Source of the DNA: Misgurnus anguillicaudatus
Taxonomy: Eukaryota > Chordata > Actinopteri > Cypriniformes > Cobitidae
Length of the DNA stretch: 64,000 bases
Assembly: GCF_027580225.2 (NCBI RefSeq)
Contig: NC_073346.2
Span: 6,164,001-6,228,000 of the forward strand
Direction: 5' to 3'
In this document: positions 8,319 to 20,742 of the stretch, piece by piece
Layout: the number at the start of each line of letters is the position of its first letter
Numbering within the stretch: the stretch's first letter is position 1
Notes under the pieces: model-generated
What the model was told of the DNA's origin: nothing
What the model saw: the letters and a program-made list of their open reading frames with translations, nothing else
Database searches by the model: none
Translations under genes and position numbers: made by a program

Positions 8319-9052
8319 GTCCAACAAACCTCGACCCAGTGTGCTCCCTGTGCCACACCATAATGTTCAAAAAGGGTAATTTCTGGTTCAGGATCCACCC
8401 AGACCCTTCCACCTGGGAGGAGCAAAAGAGGTAGAAATACGTTCCTGCGCAAAATAAAGACACAGGCACGGGCTACTAACATGTCACAGTGTGATCTTTT
8501 GCTGAGAGGTTTTAGGGAATGAAACTCTGTGCACATTACACAGAGGATGCACCGGCACAGGTTATCTCCAATCTCCATCCCATTGATTTCCATAGCCTCT
8601 AGGGAAAAAAAGGAAAAAGAAAGGGCCCCAACAGAAGAACAAGGTCTAAGACCTTCAGCTTAATAGATCATTTTCACTTCAAAAATTCTTTTTGGGATTA
8701 TGATAGCTGGTGTTAGGGCAGGGTGTAGTTTATGGTTAATTTATTTCAGGTAAATAGTAAAAAAGCAAGGGGATGGATTGAGGTTCAGAATGGGGTAGGG
8801 TTGTCCTTTTAAAGTACCGATCTAAGGGGTTTACTGATTTTGGGGTAAGGAAGGTAGTTGGCTGGGGCAGTAGCAGGGAATGTTTTTTAAAAAAGGAGGT
8901 AAGGAAACTTTTTAAAATATAAACAAGCAGACAAAATAAACAAAAATACGGGGGGAATAAACAGGAAGGCTGTCCTCACAAATGGGGAGCGTGTGTTATT
9001 TGCTGCGTTCTGGATTGGGGATTCGGCTCGACGACTCACCCTGGGCGTAAGA

Positions 9053-9124
9053 TCCTCGTTAGTATAGTGGACAGTATCTCCGCCTGTCACGCGGAAGACC
9101 GGGGTTCGATTCCCCGACGGGGAG
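9053..9124 (+). tRNA. tRNA-Asp-GTC: tRNA-Asp(GUC), Asp-1, unit 5
   Basis: Consensus. Confidence 0.97.
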
Positions 9125-9242
9125 ATCTCCTTTTCGTTTGACTTCTCAAACAACTTGCACGAGCCACCTTTACGCATCAAAATCGGCTGAAGAAGTGCGC
9201 TGCGTTGCTCTCGTTCTCACGATGGGGTCGGGCAAAAAGCAA

Positions 9243-9314
9243 TGCGTTGGCCGGGAATCGAACCCGGGTCAACTGCTTGGAAGGCAGCTATGCTCACCAC
9301 TATACCACCAACGC
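9243..9314 (-). tRNA. tRNA-Gly-TCC: tRNA-Gly(UCC), unit 5
   Basis: Consensus. Confidence 0.97.
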
Positions 9315-9515
9315 AGGCAGAAAGGTGTTGCTCAACAGGACCTGTGAATGTCCTGAACCAACTGTTGTTTTAGAGCTGCACTGAATTGATCACGGATTCA
9401 GTCGATTCCCTTCCACGCCTCCTGCTGGTGTCTGTAACTTGATAACCACAGAATCCCAAGAGTACTCTTTCGAAGGGGAGGTTGGCCGGCGTGATGCCAA
9501 TGCGAGAGAGAGGAG

Positions 9516-9587
9516 TCCTCGTTAGTATAGTGGACAGTATCTCCGCCTGTCACGCGGAAGACCGGGGTTCGATTCCCCGACGGGGAG
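9516..9587 (+). tRNA. tRNA-Asp-GTC: tRNA-Asp(GUC), Asp-2, unit 5
   Basis: Consensus. Confidence 0.97.
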
Positions 9588-10432
9588 ATTTGCTTTGTTT
9601 CTGGACTGCCGATTGAAATGCAAGAGTTACGGCGCTGAGCGCTGCTGTTAGTTTGCCGATTTCGCACCTCTCGCCGTCCCTATGTTGGAGTCACAAGTCG
9701 CCTTTGTTTAAAGCCACTGAACACCGGTGATGGGAGAAACGAAACTTTTCGAAGCTTCGAATCGATTGAACCAATCGCTTCGGAAATTGATTCAGTTCTT
9801 CGAAGCGTTCGAAACACCACACTCGCTGGCGACACCTGCTGGTCAAAATAGTGTTAAAGCAGATCTTTCCAAACATTTTACACTTTATTTTACAAAATAA
9901 TAGCAAGATTTGTATTAAAACATGTTTAAAAAATTATTTAACCTTATTAAGACATAATTAAAAGTGTATTGTGTGTTTTTCAGTTGTATTTAGGGCAAAC
10001 AAATCATTAAAACCATCTCCCCTTTTAATTATGCACATTTTTGTCATTAAATCTGTCTATAAACAAAAAGTAAACAAAATGGTAGTGTTACTAGCCAGAA
10101 GGATGCATGTTTTATGAACTTGCATAATAAGACTGACCCGAGTTTACCTTACCATATGAGACACTGGTCATTTGTGACCAACTCCCCCTAGTGGTGATCC
10201 ATTGGATTTTCAAAACGTTTCGAAAGAGTTATGACGTAATGAAGCCTCGTTTGCTAAAATCACGTGACTTGGCCAGTTTGAAACAAGCTCCGAGCAAATT
10301 GATTCAAAACGATAGATTTTGAAAAGTTTCGAAGCCTCATAAAGCGGTGCTTCGGAAGCGACCATCGTTTCTGAACACCTCGCGACAAACCAGGCCTTAA
10401 TGAAAGATTTTCTGCAATTGACCAAAGTTACG

Positions 10433-10549
10433 CAGCTCTGCTGTGAGCAGAGCACCCAAAAATACAAAAAACTCACAACGTCCTCCTCCACGGAAATCTT
10501 TAGTAAAAGGCGAAAGATTTATACGTAGTTGAAGGAAAACTTGAGTTAT
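10433..10549 (-). ncRNA. RNU5: U5 snRNA, unit 5
   Basis: Consensus. Confidence 0.93.
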
Positions 10550-11283
10550 GTCCAACAAACCTCGACCCAGTGTGCTCCCTGTGCCACACCATAATGTTCA
10601 AAAAGGGTAATTTCTGGTTCAGGATCCACCCAGACCCTTCCACCTGGGAGGAGCAAAAGAGGTAGAAATACGTTCCTGCGCAAAATAAAGACACAGGCAC
10701 GGGCTACTAACATGTCACAGTGTGATCTTTTGCTGAGAGGTTTTGGGGAATGAAACTCTGTGCACATTACACAGAGGATGCACCGGCACAGGTTATCTCC
10801 AATCTCCATCCCATTGATTTCCATAGCCTCTAGGGAATAAAAGGAAAAAGAAAGGGCCCCAACAGAAGAACAAGGTCTAAGACCTTCAGCTTAATAGATC
10901 ATTTTCACTTCAAAAATTCTTTTTGGGATTATGATAGCTGGTGTTAGGGCAGGGTGTAGTTTATGGTTAATTTATTTTAGGTAAATAGTAAAAAAGCAAG
11001 GGGATGGATTGAGGTTCAGAATGGGGTAGGGTTGTCCTTTTAAAGTACCGATCTAAGGGGTTTACTGATTTTGGGGTAAGGAAGGTAGTTGGCTGGGGCA
11101 GTAGCAGGGAATGTTTTTTAAAAAAGGAGGTAAGGAAACTTTTTAAAATATAAACAAGCAGACAAAATAAACAAAAATACGGGGGGAATAAACAGGAAGG
11201 CTGTCCTCACAAATGGGGAGCGTGTGTTATTTGCTGCGTTCTGGATTGGGGATTCGGCTCGACGACTGACCCTGGGCGTAAGA

Positions 11284-11355
11284 TCCTCGTTAGTATAGTG
11301 GACAGTATCTCCGCCTGTCACGCGGAAGATCGGGGTTCGATTCCCCGACGGGGAG
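11284..11355 (+). tRNA. tRNA-Asp-GTC: tRNA-Asp(GUC), Asp-1, unit 6, C48T
   Basis: T at 11330 changes variable-loop C48, which normally contacts position 15 (Levitt pair). Probably tolerated or mildly harmful. Confidence 0.93.
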
Positions 11356-11473
11356 ATCTCCTTTTCGTTTGACTTCTCAAACAACTTGCACGAGCCACCT
11401 TTACGCATCAAAATCGGCTGAAGAAGTGCGCTGCGTTGCTCTCGTTCTCACGATGGGGTCGGGCAAAAAGCAA

Positions 11474-11545
11474 TGCGTTGGCCGGGAATCGAACCCGGGT
11501 CAACTGCTTGGAAGGCAGCTATGCTCACCACTATACCACCAACGC
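11474..11545 (-). tRNA. tRNA-Gly-TCC: tRNA-Gly(UCC), unit 6
   Basis: Consensus. Confidence 0.97.
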
Positions 11546-11746
11546 AGGCAGAAAGGTGTTGCTCAACAGGACCTGTGAATGTCCTGAACCAACTGTTGTT
11601 TTAGAGCTGCACTGAATTGATCACGGATTCAGTCGATTCCCTTCCACGCCTCCTGCTGGTGTCTGTAACTTGATAACCACAGAATCCCAAGAGTACTCTT
11701 TCGAAGGGGAGGTTGGCCGGCGTGATGCCAATGCGAGAGAGAGGAG

Positions 11747-11818
11747 TCCTCGTTAGTATAGTGGACAGTATCTCCGCCTGTCACGCGGAAGACCGGGGTT
11801 CGATTCCCCGACGGGGAG
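11747..11818 (+). tRNA. tRNA-Asp-GTC: tRNA-Asp(GUC), Asp-2, unit 6
   Basis: Consensus. Confidence 0.97.
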
Positions 11819-12663
11819 ATTTGCTTTGTTTCTGGACTGCCGATTGAAATGCAAGAGTTACGGCGCTGAGCGCTGCTGTTAGTTTGCCGATTTCGCACCT
11901 CTCGCCGTCCCTATGTTGGAGTCACAAGTCGCCTTTGTTTAAAGCCACTGAACACCGGTGATGGGAGAAACGAAACTTTTCGAAGCTTCGAATCGATTGA
12001 ACCAATCGCTTCGGAAATTGATTCAGTTCTTCGAAGCGTTCGAAACACCACACTCGCTGGCGACACCTGCTGGTCAAAATAGTGTTAAAGCAGATCTTTC
12101 CAAACATTTTACACTTTATTTTACAAAATAATAGCAAGATTTGTATTAAAACATGTTTAAAAAATTATTTAACCTTATTAAGACATAATTAAAAGTGTAT
12201 TGTGTGTTTTTCAGTTGTATTTAGGGCAAACAAATCATTAAAACCATCTCCCCTTTTAATTATGCACATTTTTGTCATTAAATCTGTCTATAAACAAAAA
12301 GTAAACAAAATGGTAGTGTTACTAGCCAGAAGGATGCATGTTTTATGAACTTGCGTAATAAGACTGACCCGAGTTTACCTTACCATATGAGACACTGGTC
12401 ATTTGTGACCAACTCCCCCTAGTGGTGATCCATTGGATTTTCAAAACGTTTCGAAAGAGTTATGACGTAATGAAGCCTCGTTTGCTAAAATCACGTGACT
12501 TGGCCAGTTTGAAACAAGCTCCGAGCAAATTGATTCAAAGCGATAGATTTTGAAAAGTTTCGAAGCCTCATAAAGCGGTGCTTCGGAAGCGACCATCGTT
12601 TCTGAACACCTCGCGACAAACCAGGCCTTAATGAAAGATTTTCTGCAATTGACCAAAGTTACG

Positions 12664-12780
12664 CAGCTCTGCTGTGAGCAGAGCACCCAAAAATACAAAA
12701 AACTCACAACGTCCTCCTCCACGGAAATCTTTAGTAAAAGGCGAAAGATTTATACGTAGTTGAAGGAAAACTTGAGTTAT
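12664..12780 (-). ncRNA. RNU5: U5 snRNA, unit 6
   Basis: Consensus. Confidence 0.93.
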
Positions 12781-13514
12781 GTCCAACAAACCTCGACCCA
12801 GTGTGCTCCCTGTGCCACACCATAATGTTCAAAAAGGGTAATTTCTGGTTCAGGATCCACCCAGACCCTTCCACCTGGGAGGAGCAAAAGAGGTAGAAAT
12901 ACGTTCCTGCGCAAAATAAAGACACAGGCACGGGCTACTAACATGTCACAGTGTGATCTTTTGCTGAGAGGTTTTGGGGAATGAAACTCTGTGCACATTA
13001 CACAGAGGATGCACCGGCACAGGTTATCTCCAATCTCCATCCCATTGATTTCCATAGCCTCTAGGGAAAAAAAGGAAAAAGAAAGGGCCCCAACAGAAGA
13101 ACAAGGTCTAAGACCTTCAGCTTAATAGATCATTTTCACTTCAAAAATTCTTTTTGGGATTATGATAGCTGGTGTTAGGGCAGGGTGTAGTTTATGGTTA
13201 ATTTATTTCAGGTAAATAGTAAAAAAGCAAGGGGATGGATTGAGGTTCAGAATGGGGTAGGGTTGTCCTTTTAAAGTACCGATCTAAGGGGTTTACTGAT
13301 TTTGGGGTAAGGAAGGTAGTTGGCTGGGGCAGTAGCAGGGAATGTTTTATAAAAAAGGAGGTAAGGAAACTTTTTAAAATATAAACAAGCAGACAAAATA
13401 AACAAAAATACGGGGGGAATAAACAGGAAGGCTGTCCTCACAAATGGGGAGCGTGTGTTATTTGCTGCGTTCTGGATTGGGGATTCGGCTCGACGACTCA
13501 CCCTGGGCGTAAGA

Positions 13515-13586
13515 TCCTCGTTAGTATAGTGGACAGTATCTCCGCCTGTCACGCGGAAGACCGGGCTTCGATTCCCCGACGGGGAG
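13515..13586 (+). tRNA. tRNA-Asp-GTC: tRNA-Asp(GUC), Asp-1, unit 7, B-box variant G53C
   Basis: C at 13566 replaces the near-universal G53. It destroys the G53-C61 pair and turns the B box GGTTCGATTCC into GCTTCGATTCC. The expected effect is weak TFIIIC binding and a poorly folded T loop, so this is a likely non-functional or weak copy. Confidence 0.88.
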
Positions 13587-13704
13587 ATCTCCTTTTCGTT
13601 TGACTTCTCAAACAACTTGCACGAGCCACCTTTACGCATCAAAATCGGCTGAAGAAGTGCGCTGCGTTGCTCTCGTTCTCACGATGGGGTCGGGCAAAAA
13701 GCAA

Positions 13705-13776
13705 TGCGTTGGCCGGGAATCGAACCCGGGTCAACTGCTTGGAAGGCAGCTATGCTCACCACTATACCACCAACGC
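13705..13776 (-). tRNA. tRNA-Gly-TCC: tRNA-Gly(UCC), unit 7
   Basis: Consensus. Confidence 0.97.
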
Positions 13777-13977
13777 AGGCAGAAAGGTGTTGCTCAACAG
13801 GACCTGTGAATGTCCTGAACCAACTGTTGTTTTAGAGCTGCACTGAATTGATCACGGATTCAGTCGATTCCCTTCCACGCCTCCTGCTGGTGTCTGTAAC
13901 TTGATAACCACAGAATCCCAAGAGTACTCTTTCGAAGGGGAGGTTGGCCGGCGTGATGCCAGTGCGAGAGAGAGGAG

Positions 13978-14049
13978 TCCTCGTTAGTATAGTGGACAGT
14001 ATCTCCGCCTGTCACGCGGAAGACCGGGGTTCGATTCCCCGACGGGGAG
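13978..14049 (+). tRNA. tRNA-Asp-GTC: tRNA-Asp(GUC), Asp-2, unit 7
   Basis: Consensus, so this unit still has one sound Asp gene. Confidence 0.97.
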
Positions 14050-14894
14050 ATTTGCTTTGTTTCTGGACTGCCGATTGAAATGCAAGAGTTACGGCGCTGA
14101 GCGCTGCTGTTAGTTTGCCGATTTCGCACCTCTCGCCGTCCCTATGTTGGAGTCACAAGTCGCCTTTGTTTAAAGCCACTGAACACCGGTGATGGGAGAA
14201 ACGAAACTTTTCGAAGCTTCGAATCGATTGAACCAATCGCTTCGGAAATTGATTCAGTTCTTCGAAGCGTTCGAAACACCACACTCGCTGGCGACACCTG
14301 CTGGTCAAAATAGTGTTAAAGCAGATCTTTCCAAACATTTTACACTTTATTTTACAAAATAATAGCAAGATTTGTATTAAAACATGTTTAAAAAATTATT
14401 TAACCTTATTAAGACATAATTAAAAGTGTATTGTGTGTTTTTCAGTTGTATTTAGGGCAAACAAATCATTAAAACCATCTCCCCTTTTAATTATGCACAT
14501 TTTTGTCATTAAATCTGTCTATAAACAAAAAGTAAACAAAATGGTAGTGTTACTAGCCAGAAGGATGCATGTTTTATGAACTTGCGTAATAAGACTGACC
14601 CGAGTTTACCTTACCATATGAGACACTGGTCATTTGTGACCAACTCCCCCTAGTGGTGATCCATTGGATTTTCAAAACGTTTCGAAAGAGTTATGACGTA
14701 ATGAAGCCTCGTTTGCTAAAATCACGTGACTTGGCCAGTTTGAAACAAGCTCCGAGCAAATTGATTCAAAGCGATAGATTTTGAAAAGTTTCGAAGCCTC
14801 ATAAAGCGGTGCTTCGGAAGCGACCATCGTTTCTGAACACCTCGCGACAAACCAGGCCTTAATGAAAGATTTTCTGCAATTGACCAAAGTTACG

Positions 14895-15011
14895 CAGCTC
14901 TGCTGTGAGCAGAGCACCCAAAAATACAAAAAACTCACAACGTCCTCCTCCACGGAAATCTTTAGTAAAAGGCGAAAGATTTATACGTAGTTGAAGGAAA
15001 ACTTGAGTTAT
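14895..15011 (-). ncRNA. RNU5: U5 snRNA, unit 7
   Basis: Consensus. Confidence 0.93.
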
Positions 15012-15745
15012 GTCCAACAAACCTCGACCCAGTGTGCTCCCTGTGCCACACCATAATGTTCAAAAAGGGTAATTTCTGGTTCAGGATCCACCCAGACCCT
15101 TCCACCTGGGAGGAGCAAAAGAGGTAGAAATACGTTCCTGCGCAAAATAAAGACACAGGCACGGGCTACTAACATGTCACAGTGTGATCTTTTGCTGAGA
15201 GGTTTTGGGGAATGAAACTCTGTGCACATTACACAGAGGATGCACCGGCACAGGTTATCTCCAATCTCCATCCCATTGATTTCCATAGCCTCTAGGGAAA
15301 AAAAGGAAAAAGAAAGGGCCCCAACAGAAGAACAAGGTCTAAGACCTTCAGCTTAATAGATCATTTTCACTTCAAAAATTCTTTTTGGGATTATGATAGC
15401 TGGTGTTAGGGCAGGGTGTAGTTTATGGTTAATTTATTTCAGGTAAATAGTAAAAAAGCAAGGGGATGGATTGAGGTTCAGAATGGGGTAGGGTTGTCCT
15501 TTTAAAGTACCGATCTAAGGGGTTTACTGATTTTGGGGTAAGGAAGGTAGTTGGCTGGGGCAGTAGCAGGGAATGTTTTATAAAAAAGGAGGTAAGGAAA
15601 CTTTTTAAAATATAAACAAGCAGACAAAATAAACAAAAATACGGGGGGAATAAACAGGAAGGCTGTCCTCACAAATGGGGAGCGTGTGTTATTTGCTGCG
15701 TTCTGGATTGGGGATTCGGCTCGACGACTCACCCTGGGCGTAAGA

Positions 15746-15817
15746 TCCTCGTTAGTATAGTGGACAGTATCTCCGCCTGTCACGCGGAAGACCGGGCTTC
15801 GATTCCCCGACGGGGAG
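15746..15817 (+). tRNA. tRNA-Asp-GTC: tRNA-Asp(GUC), Asp-1, unit 8, B-box variant G53C
   Basis: C at 15797 gives the same G53C as unit 7, so the change spread with a one-unit duplication or conversion. Confidence 0.88.
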
Positions 15818-15935
15818 ATCTCCTTTTCGTTTGACTTCTCAAACAACTTGCACGAGCCACCTTTACGCATCAAAATCGGCTGAAGAAGTGCGCTGCGTTG
15901 CTCTCGTTCTCACGATGGGGTCGGGCAAAAAGCAA

Positions 15936-16007
15936 TGCGTTGGCCGGGAATCGAACCCGGGTCAACTGCTTGGAAGGCAGCTATGCTCACCACTATACCA
16001 CCAACGC
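15936..16007 (-). tRNA. tRNA-Gly-TCC: tRNA-Gly(UCC), unit 8
   Basis: Consensus. Confidence 0.97.
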
Positions 16008-16208
16008 AGGCAGAAAGGTGTTGCTCAACAGGACCTGTGAATGTCCTGAACCAACTGTTGTTTTAGAGCTGCACTGAATTGATCACGGATTCAGTCGATT
16101 CCCTTCCACGCCTCCTGCTGGTGTCTGTAACTTGATAACCACAGAATCCCAAGAGTACTCTTTCGAAGGGGAGGTTGGCCGGCGTGATGCCAGTGCGAGA
16201 GAGAGGAG

Positions 16209-16280
16209 TCCTCGTTAGTATAGTGGACAGTATCTCCGCCTGTCACGCGGAAGACCGGGGTTCGATTCCCCGACGGGGAG
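16209..16280 (+). tRNA. tRNA-Asp-GTC: tRNA-Asp(GUC), Asp-2, unit 8
   Basis: Consensus. Confidence 0.97.
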
Positions 16281-17125
16281 ATTTGCTTTGTTTCTGGACT
16301 GCCGATTGAAATGCAAGAGTTACGGCGCTGAGCGCTGCTGTTAGTTTGCCGATTTCGCACCTCTCGCCGTCCCTATGTTGGAGTCACAAGTCGCCTTTGT
16401 TTAAAGCCACTGAACACCGGTGATGGGAGAAACGAAACTTTTCGAAGCTTCGAATCGATTGAACCAATCGCTTCGGAAATTGATTCAGTTCTTCGAAGCG
16501 TTCGAAACACCACACTCGCTGGCGACACCTGCTGGTCAAAATAGTGTTAAAGCAGATCTTTCCAAACATTTTACACTTTATTTTACAAAATAATAGCAAG
16601 ATTTGTATTAAAACATGTTTAAAAAATTATTTAACCTTATTAAGACATAATTAAAAGTGTATTGTGTGTTTTTCAGTTGTATTTAGGGCAAACAAATCAT
16701 TAAAACCATCTCCCCTTTTAATTATGCACATTTTTGTCATTAAATCTGTCTATAAACAAAAAGTAAACAAAATGGTAGTGTTACTAGCCAGAAGGATGCA
16801 TGTTTTATGAACTTGCGTAATAAGACTGACCCGAGTTTACCTTACCATATGAGACACTGGTCATTTGTGACCAACTCCCCCTAGTGGTGATCCATTGGAT
16901 TTTCAAAACGTTTCGAAAGAGTTATGACGTAATGAAGCCTCGTTTGCTAAAATCACGTGACTTGGCCAGTTTGAAACAAGCTCCGAGCAAATTGATTCAA
17001 AGCGATAGATTTTGAAAAGTTTCGAAGCCTCATAAAGCGGTGCTTCGGAAGCGACCATCGTTTCTGAACACCTCGCGACAAACCAGGCCTTAATGAAAGA
17101 TTTTCTGCAATTGACCAAAGTTACG

Positions 17126-17242
17126 CAGCTCTGCTGTGAGCAGAGCACCCAAAAATACAAAAAACTCACAACGTCCTCCTCCACGGAAATCTTTAGTAAA
17201 AGGCGAAAGATTTATACGTAGTTGAAGGAAAACTTGAGTTAT
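17126..17242 (-). ncRNA. RNU5: U5 snRNA, unit 8
   Basis: Consensus. Confidence 0.93.
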
Positions 17243-17976
17243 GTCCAACAAACCTCGACCCAGTGTGCTCCCTGTGCCACACCATAATGTTCAAAAAGGG
17301 TAATTTCTGGTTCAGGATCCACCCAGACCCTTCCACCTGGGAGGAGCAAAAGAGGTAGAAATACGTTCCTGCGCAAAATAAAGACACAGTCACGGGCTAC
17401 TAACATGTCACAGTGTGATCTTTTGCTGAGAGGTTTTGGGGAATGAAACTCTGTGCACATTACACAGAGGATGCACCGGCACAGGTTATCTCCAATCTCC
17501 ATCCCATTGATTTCCATAGCCTCTAGGGAAAAAAAGGAAAAAGAAAGGGCCCCAACAGAAGAACAAGGTCTAAGACCTTCAGCTTAATAGATCATTTTCA
17601 CTTCAAAAATTCTTTTTGGGATTATGATAGCTGGTGTTAGGGCAGGGTGTAGTTTATGGTTAATTTATTTCAGGTAAATAGTAAAAAAGCAAGGGGATGG
17701 ATTGAGGTTCAGAATGGGGTAGGGTTGTCCTTTTAAAGTACCGATCTAAGGGGTTTACTGATTTTGGGGTAAGGAAGGTAGTTGGCTGGGGCAGTAGCAG
17801 GGAATGTTTTATAAAAAAGGAGGTAAGGAAACTTTTTAAAATATAAACAAGCAGACAAAATAAACAAAAATACGGGGGGAATAAACAGGAAGGCTGTCCT
17901 CACAAATGGGGAGCGTGTGTTATTTGCTGCGTTCTGGATTGGGGATTCGGCTCGACGACTCACCCTGGGCGTAAGA

Positions 17977-18048
17977 TCCTCGTTAGTATAGTGGACAGTA
18001 TCTCCGCCTGTCACGCGGAAGACCGGGGTTCGATTCCCCGACGGGGAG
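17977..18048 (+). tRNA. tRNA-Asp-GTC: tRNA-Asp(GUC), Asp-1, unit 9
   Basis: Consensus. Confidence 0.97.
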
Positions 18049-18166
18049 ATCTCCTTTTCGTTTGACTTCTCAAACAACTTGCACGAGCCACCTTTACGCA
18101 TCAAAATCGGCTGAAGAAGTGCGCTGCGTTGCTCTCGTTCTCACGATGGGGTCGGGCAAAAAGCAA

Positions 18167-18238
18167 TGCGTTGGCCGGGAATCGAACCCGGGTCAACTGC
18201 TTGGAAGGCAGCTATGCTCACCACTATACCACCAACGC
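18167..18238 (-). tRNA. tRNA-Gly-TCC: tRNA-Gly(UCC), unit 9
   Basis: Consensus. Confidence 0.97.
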
Positions 18239-18439
18239 AGGCAGAAAGGTGTTGCTCAACAGGACCTGTGAATGTCCTGAACCAACTGTTGTTTTAGAGC
18301 TGCACTGAATTGATCACGGATTCAGTCGATTCCCTTCCACGCCTCCTGCTGGTGTCTGTAACTTGATAACCACAGAATCCCAAGAGTACTCTTTCGAAGG
18401 GGAGGTTGGCCGGCGTGATGCCAGTGCGAGAGAGAGGAG

Positions 18440-18511
18440 TCCTCGTTAGTATAGTGGACAGTATCTCCGCCTGTCACGCGGAAGACCGGGGTTCGATTCC
18501 CCGACGGGGAG
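18440..18511 (+). tRNA. tRNA-Asp-GTC: tRNA-Asp(GUC), Asp-2, unit 9
   Basis: Consensus. Confidence 0.97.
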
Positions 18512-19356
18512 ATTTGCTTTGTTTCTGGACTGCCGATTGAAATGCAAGAGTTACGGCGCTGAGCGCTGCTGTTAGTTTGCCGATTTCGCACCTCTCGCCG
18601 TCCCTATGTTGGAGTCACAAGTCGCCTTTGTTTAAAGCCACTGAACACCGGTGATGGGAGAAACGAAACTTTTCGAAGCTTCGAATCCAATGAACCAATC
18701 GCTTCGGAAATTGATTCAGTTCTTCGAAGCGTTCGAAACACCACACTCGCTGGCGACACCTGCTGGTCAAAATAGTGTTAAAGCAGATCTTTCCAAACAT
18801 TTTACACTTTATTTTACAAAATAATAGCAAGATTTGTATTAAAACATGTTTAAAAAATTATTTAACCTTATTAAGACATAATTAAAAGTGTATTGTGTGT
18901 TTTTCAGTTGTATTTAGGGCAAACAAATCATTAAAACCATCTCCCCTTTTAATTATGCACATTTTTGTCATTAAATCTGTCTATAAACAAAAAGTAAACA
19001 AAATGGTAGTGTTACTAGCCAGAAGGATGCATGTTTTATGAACTTGCGTAATAAGACTGACCCGAGTTTACCTTACCATATGAGACACTGGTCATTTGTG
19101 ACCAACTCCCCCTAGTGGTGATCCATTGGATTTTCAAAACGTTTCGAAAGAGTTATGACGTAATGAAGCCTCGTTTGCTAAAATCACGTGACTTGGCCAG
19201 TTTGAAACAAGCTCCGAGCAAATTGATTCAAAACGATAGATTTTGAAAAGTTTCGAAGCCTCATAAAGCGGTGCTTCGGAAGCGACCATCGTTTCTGAAC
19301 ACCTCGCGACAAACCAGGCCTTAATGAAAGATTTTCTGCAATTGACCAAAGTTACG

Positions 19357-19473
19357 CAGCTCTGCTGTGAGCAGAGCACCCAAAAATACAAAAAACTCAC
19401 AACGTCCTCCTCCACGGAAATCTTTAGTAAAAGGCGAAAGATTTATACGTAGTTGAAGGAAAACTTGAGTTAT
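19357..19473 (-). ncRNA. RNU5: U5 snRNA, unit 9
   Basis: Consensus. Confidence 0.93.
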
Positions 19474-20207
19474 GTCCAACAAACCTCGACCCAGTGTGCT
19501 CCCTGTGCCACACCATAATGTTCAAAAAGGGTAATTTCTGGTTCAGGATCCACCCAGACCCTTCCACCTGGGAGGAGCAAAAGAGGTAGAAATACGTTCC
19601 TGCGCAAAATAAAGACACAGGCACGGGCTACTAACATGTCACAGTGTGATCTTTTGCTGAGAGGTTTTGGGGAATGAAACTCTGTGCACATTACACAGAG
19701 GATGCACCGGCACAGGTTATCTCCAATCTCCATCCCATTGATTTCCATAGCCTCTAGGGAAAAAAAGGAAAAAGAAAGGGCCCCAACAGAAGAACAAGGT
19801 CTAAGACCTTCAGCTTAATAGATCATTTTCACTTCAAAAATTATTTTTGGGATTATGATAGCTGGTGTTAGGGCAGGGTGTAGTTTATGGTTAATTTATT
19901 TCAGGTAAATAGTAAAAAAGCAAGGGGATGGATTGAGGTTCAGAATGGGGTAGGGTTGTCCTTTTAAAGTACCGATCTAAGGGGTTTACTGATTTTGGGG
20001 TAAGGAAGGTAGTTGGCTGGGGCAGTAGCAGGGAATGTTTTATAAAAAAGGAGGTAAGGAAACTTTTTAAAATATAAACAAGCAGACAAAATAAACAAAA
20101 ATACGGGGGGAATAAACAGGAAGGCTGTCCTCACAAATGGGGAGCGTGTGTTATTTGCTGCGTTCTGGATTGGGGATTCGGCTCGACGACTCACCCTGGG
20201 CGTAAGA

Positions 20208-20279
20208 TCCTCGTTAGTATAGTGGACAGTATCTCCGCCTGTCACGCGGAAGACCGGGGTTCGATTCCCCGACGGGGAG
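20208..20279 (+). tRNA. tRNA-Asp-GTC: tRNA-Asp(GUC), Asp-1, unit 10
   Basis: Consensus. Confidence 0.97.
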
Positions 20280-20397
20280 ATCTCCTTTTCGTTTGACTTC
20301 TCAAACAACTTGCACGAGCCACCTTTACGCATCAAAATCGGCTGAAGAAGTGCGCTGCGTTGCTCTCGTTCTCACGATGGGGTCGGGCAAAAAGCAA

Positions 20398-20469
20398 TGC
20401 GTTGGCCGGGAATCGAACCCGGGTCAACTGCTTGGAAGGCAGCTATGCTCACCACTATACCACCAACGC
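20398..20469 (-). tRNA. tRNA-Gly-TCC: tRNA-Gly(UCC), unit 10
   Basis: Consensus. Confidence 0.97.
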
Positions 20470-20670
20470 AGGCAGAAAGGTGTTGCTCAACAGGACCTGT
20501 GAATGTCCTGAACCAACTGTTGTTTTAGAGCTGCACTGAATTGATCACGGATTCAGTCGATTCCCTTCCACGCCTCCTGCTGGTGTCTGTAACTTGATAA
20601 CCACAGAATCCCAAGAGTACTCTTTCGAAGGGGAGGTTGGCCGGCGTGATGCCAATGCGAGAGAGAGGAG

Positions 20671-20742
20671 TCCTCGTTAGTATAGTGGACAGTATCTCCG
20701 CCTGTCACGCGGAAGACCGGGGTTCGATTCCCCGACGGGGAG
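20671..20742 (+). tRNA. tRNA-Asp-GTC: tRNA-Asp(GUC), Asp-2, unit 10
   Basis: Consensus. Confidence 0.97.

Larger units (their letters stand above)
6692..8922. repeat. unit 4 (2231 bp)
   Basis: Shares Gly C63A with unit 1, three units away. Private changes: Asp-1 C64T, a T>G near 7919, and G>A in the U5 upstream spacer near 8514. Confidence 0.98.
8923..11153. repeat. unit 5 (2231 bp)
   Basis: RNA genes all consensus. Private spacer changes near 10124 (GCGT to GCAT), in the purine-rich tract near 10838, and near 10978. Confidence 0.98.
11154..13384. repeat. unit 6 (2231 bp)
   Basis: Asp-1 C48T and C>G at about 11268 in the Asp-1 5' flank. First unit with CAAAGCGATAG (A>G) in the inverted-repeat segment, and first to end with the TTTTAT marker. 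Confidence 0.98.
13385..15615. repeat. unit 7 (2231 bp)
   Basis: Carries the B-box-breaking Asp-1 change G53C, the GCGATAG marker, and the TTTTAT end marker. Confidence 0.98.
15616..17846. repeat. unit 8 (2231 bp)
   Basis: Near-copy of unit 7, including Asp-1 G53C. Private G>T near 17390 in the U5 upstream spacer. Confidence 0.98.
17847..20077. repeat. unit 9 (2231 bp)
   Basis: RNA genes consensus. The inverted-repeat segment has the variant CGAATCCAATGAAC, shared with units 11, 18 and 29. Private C>A near 19843. Confidence 0.98.
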
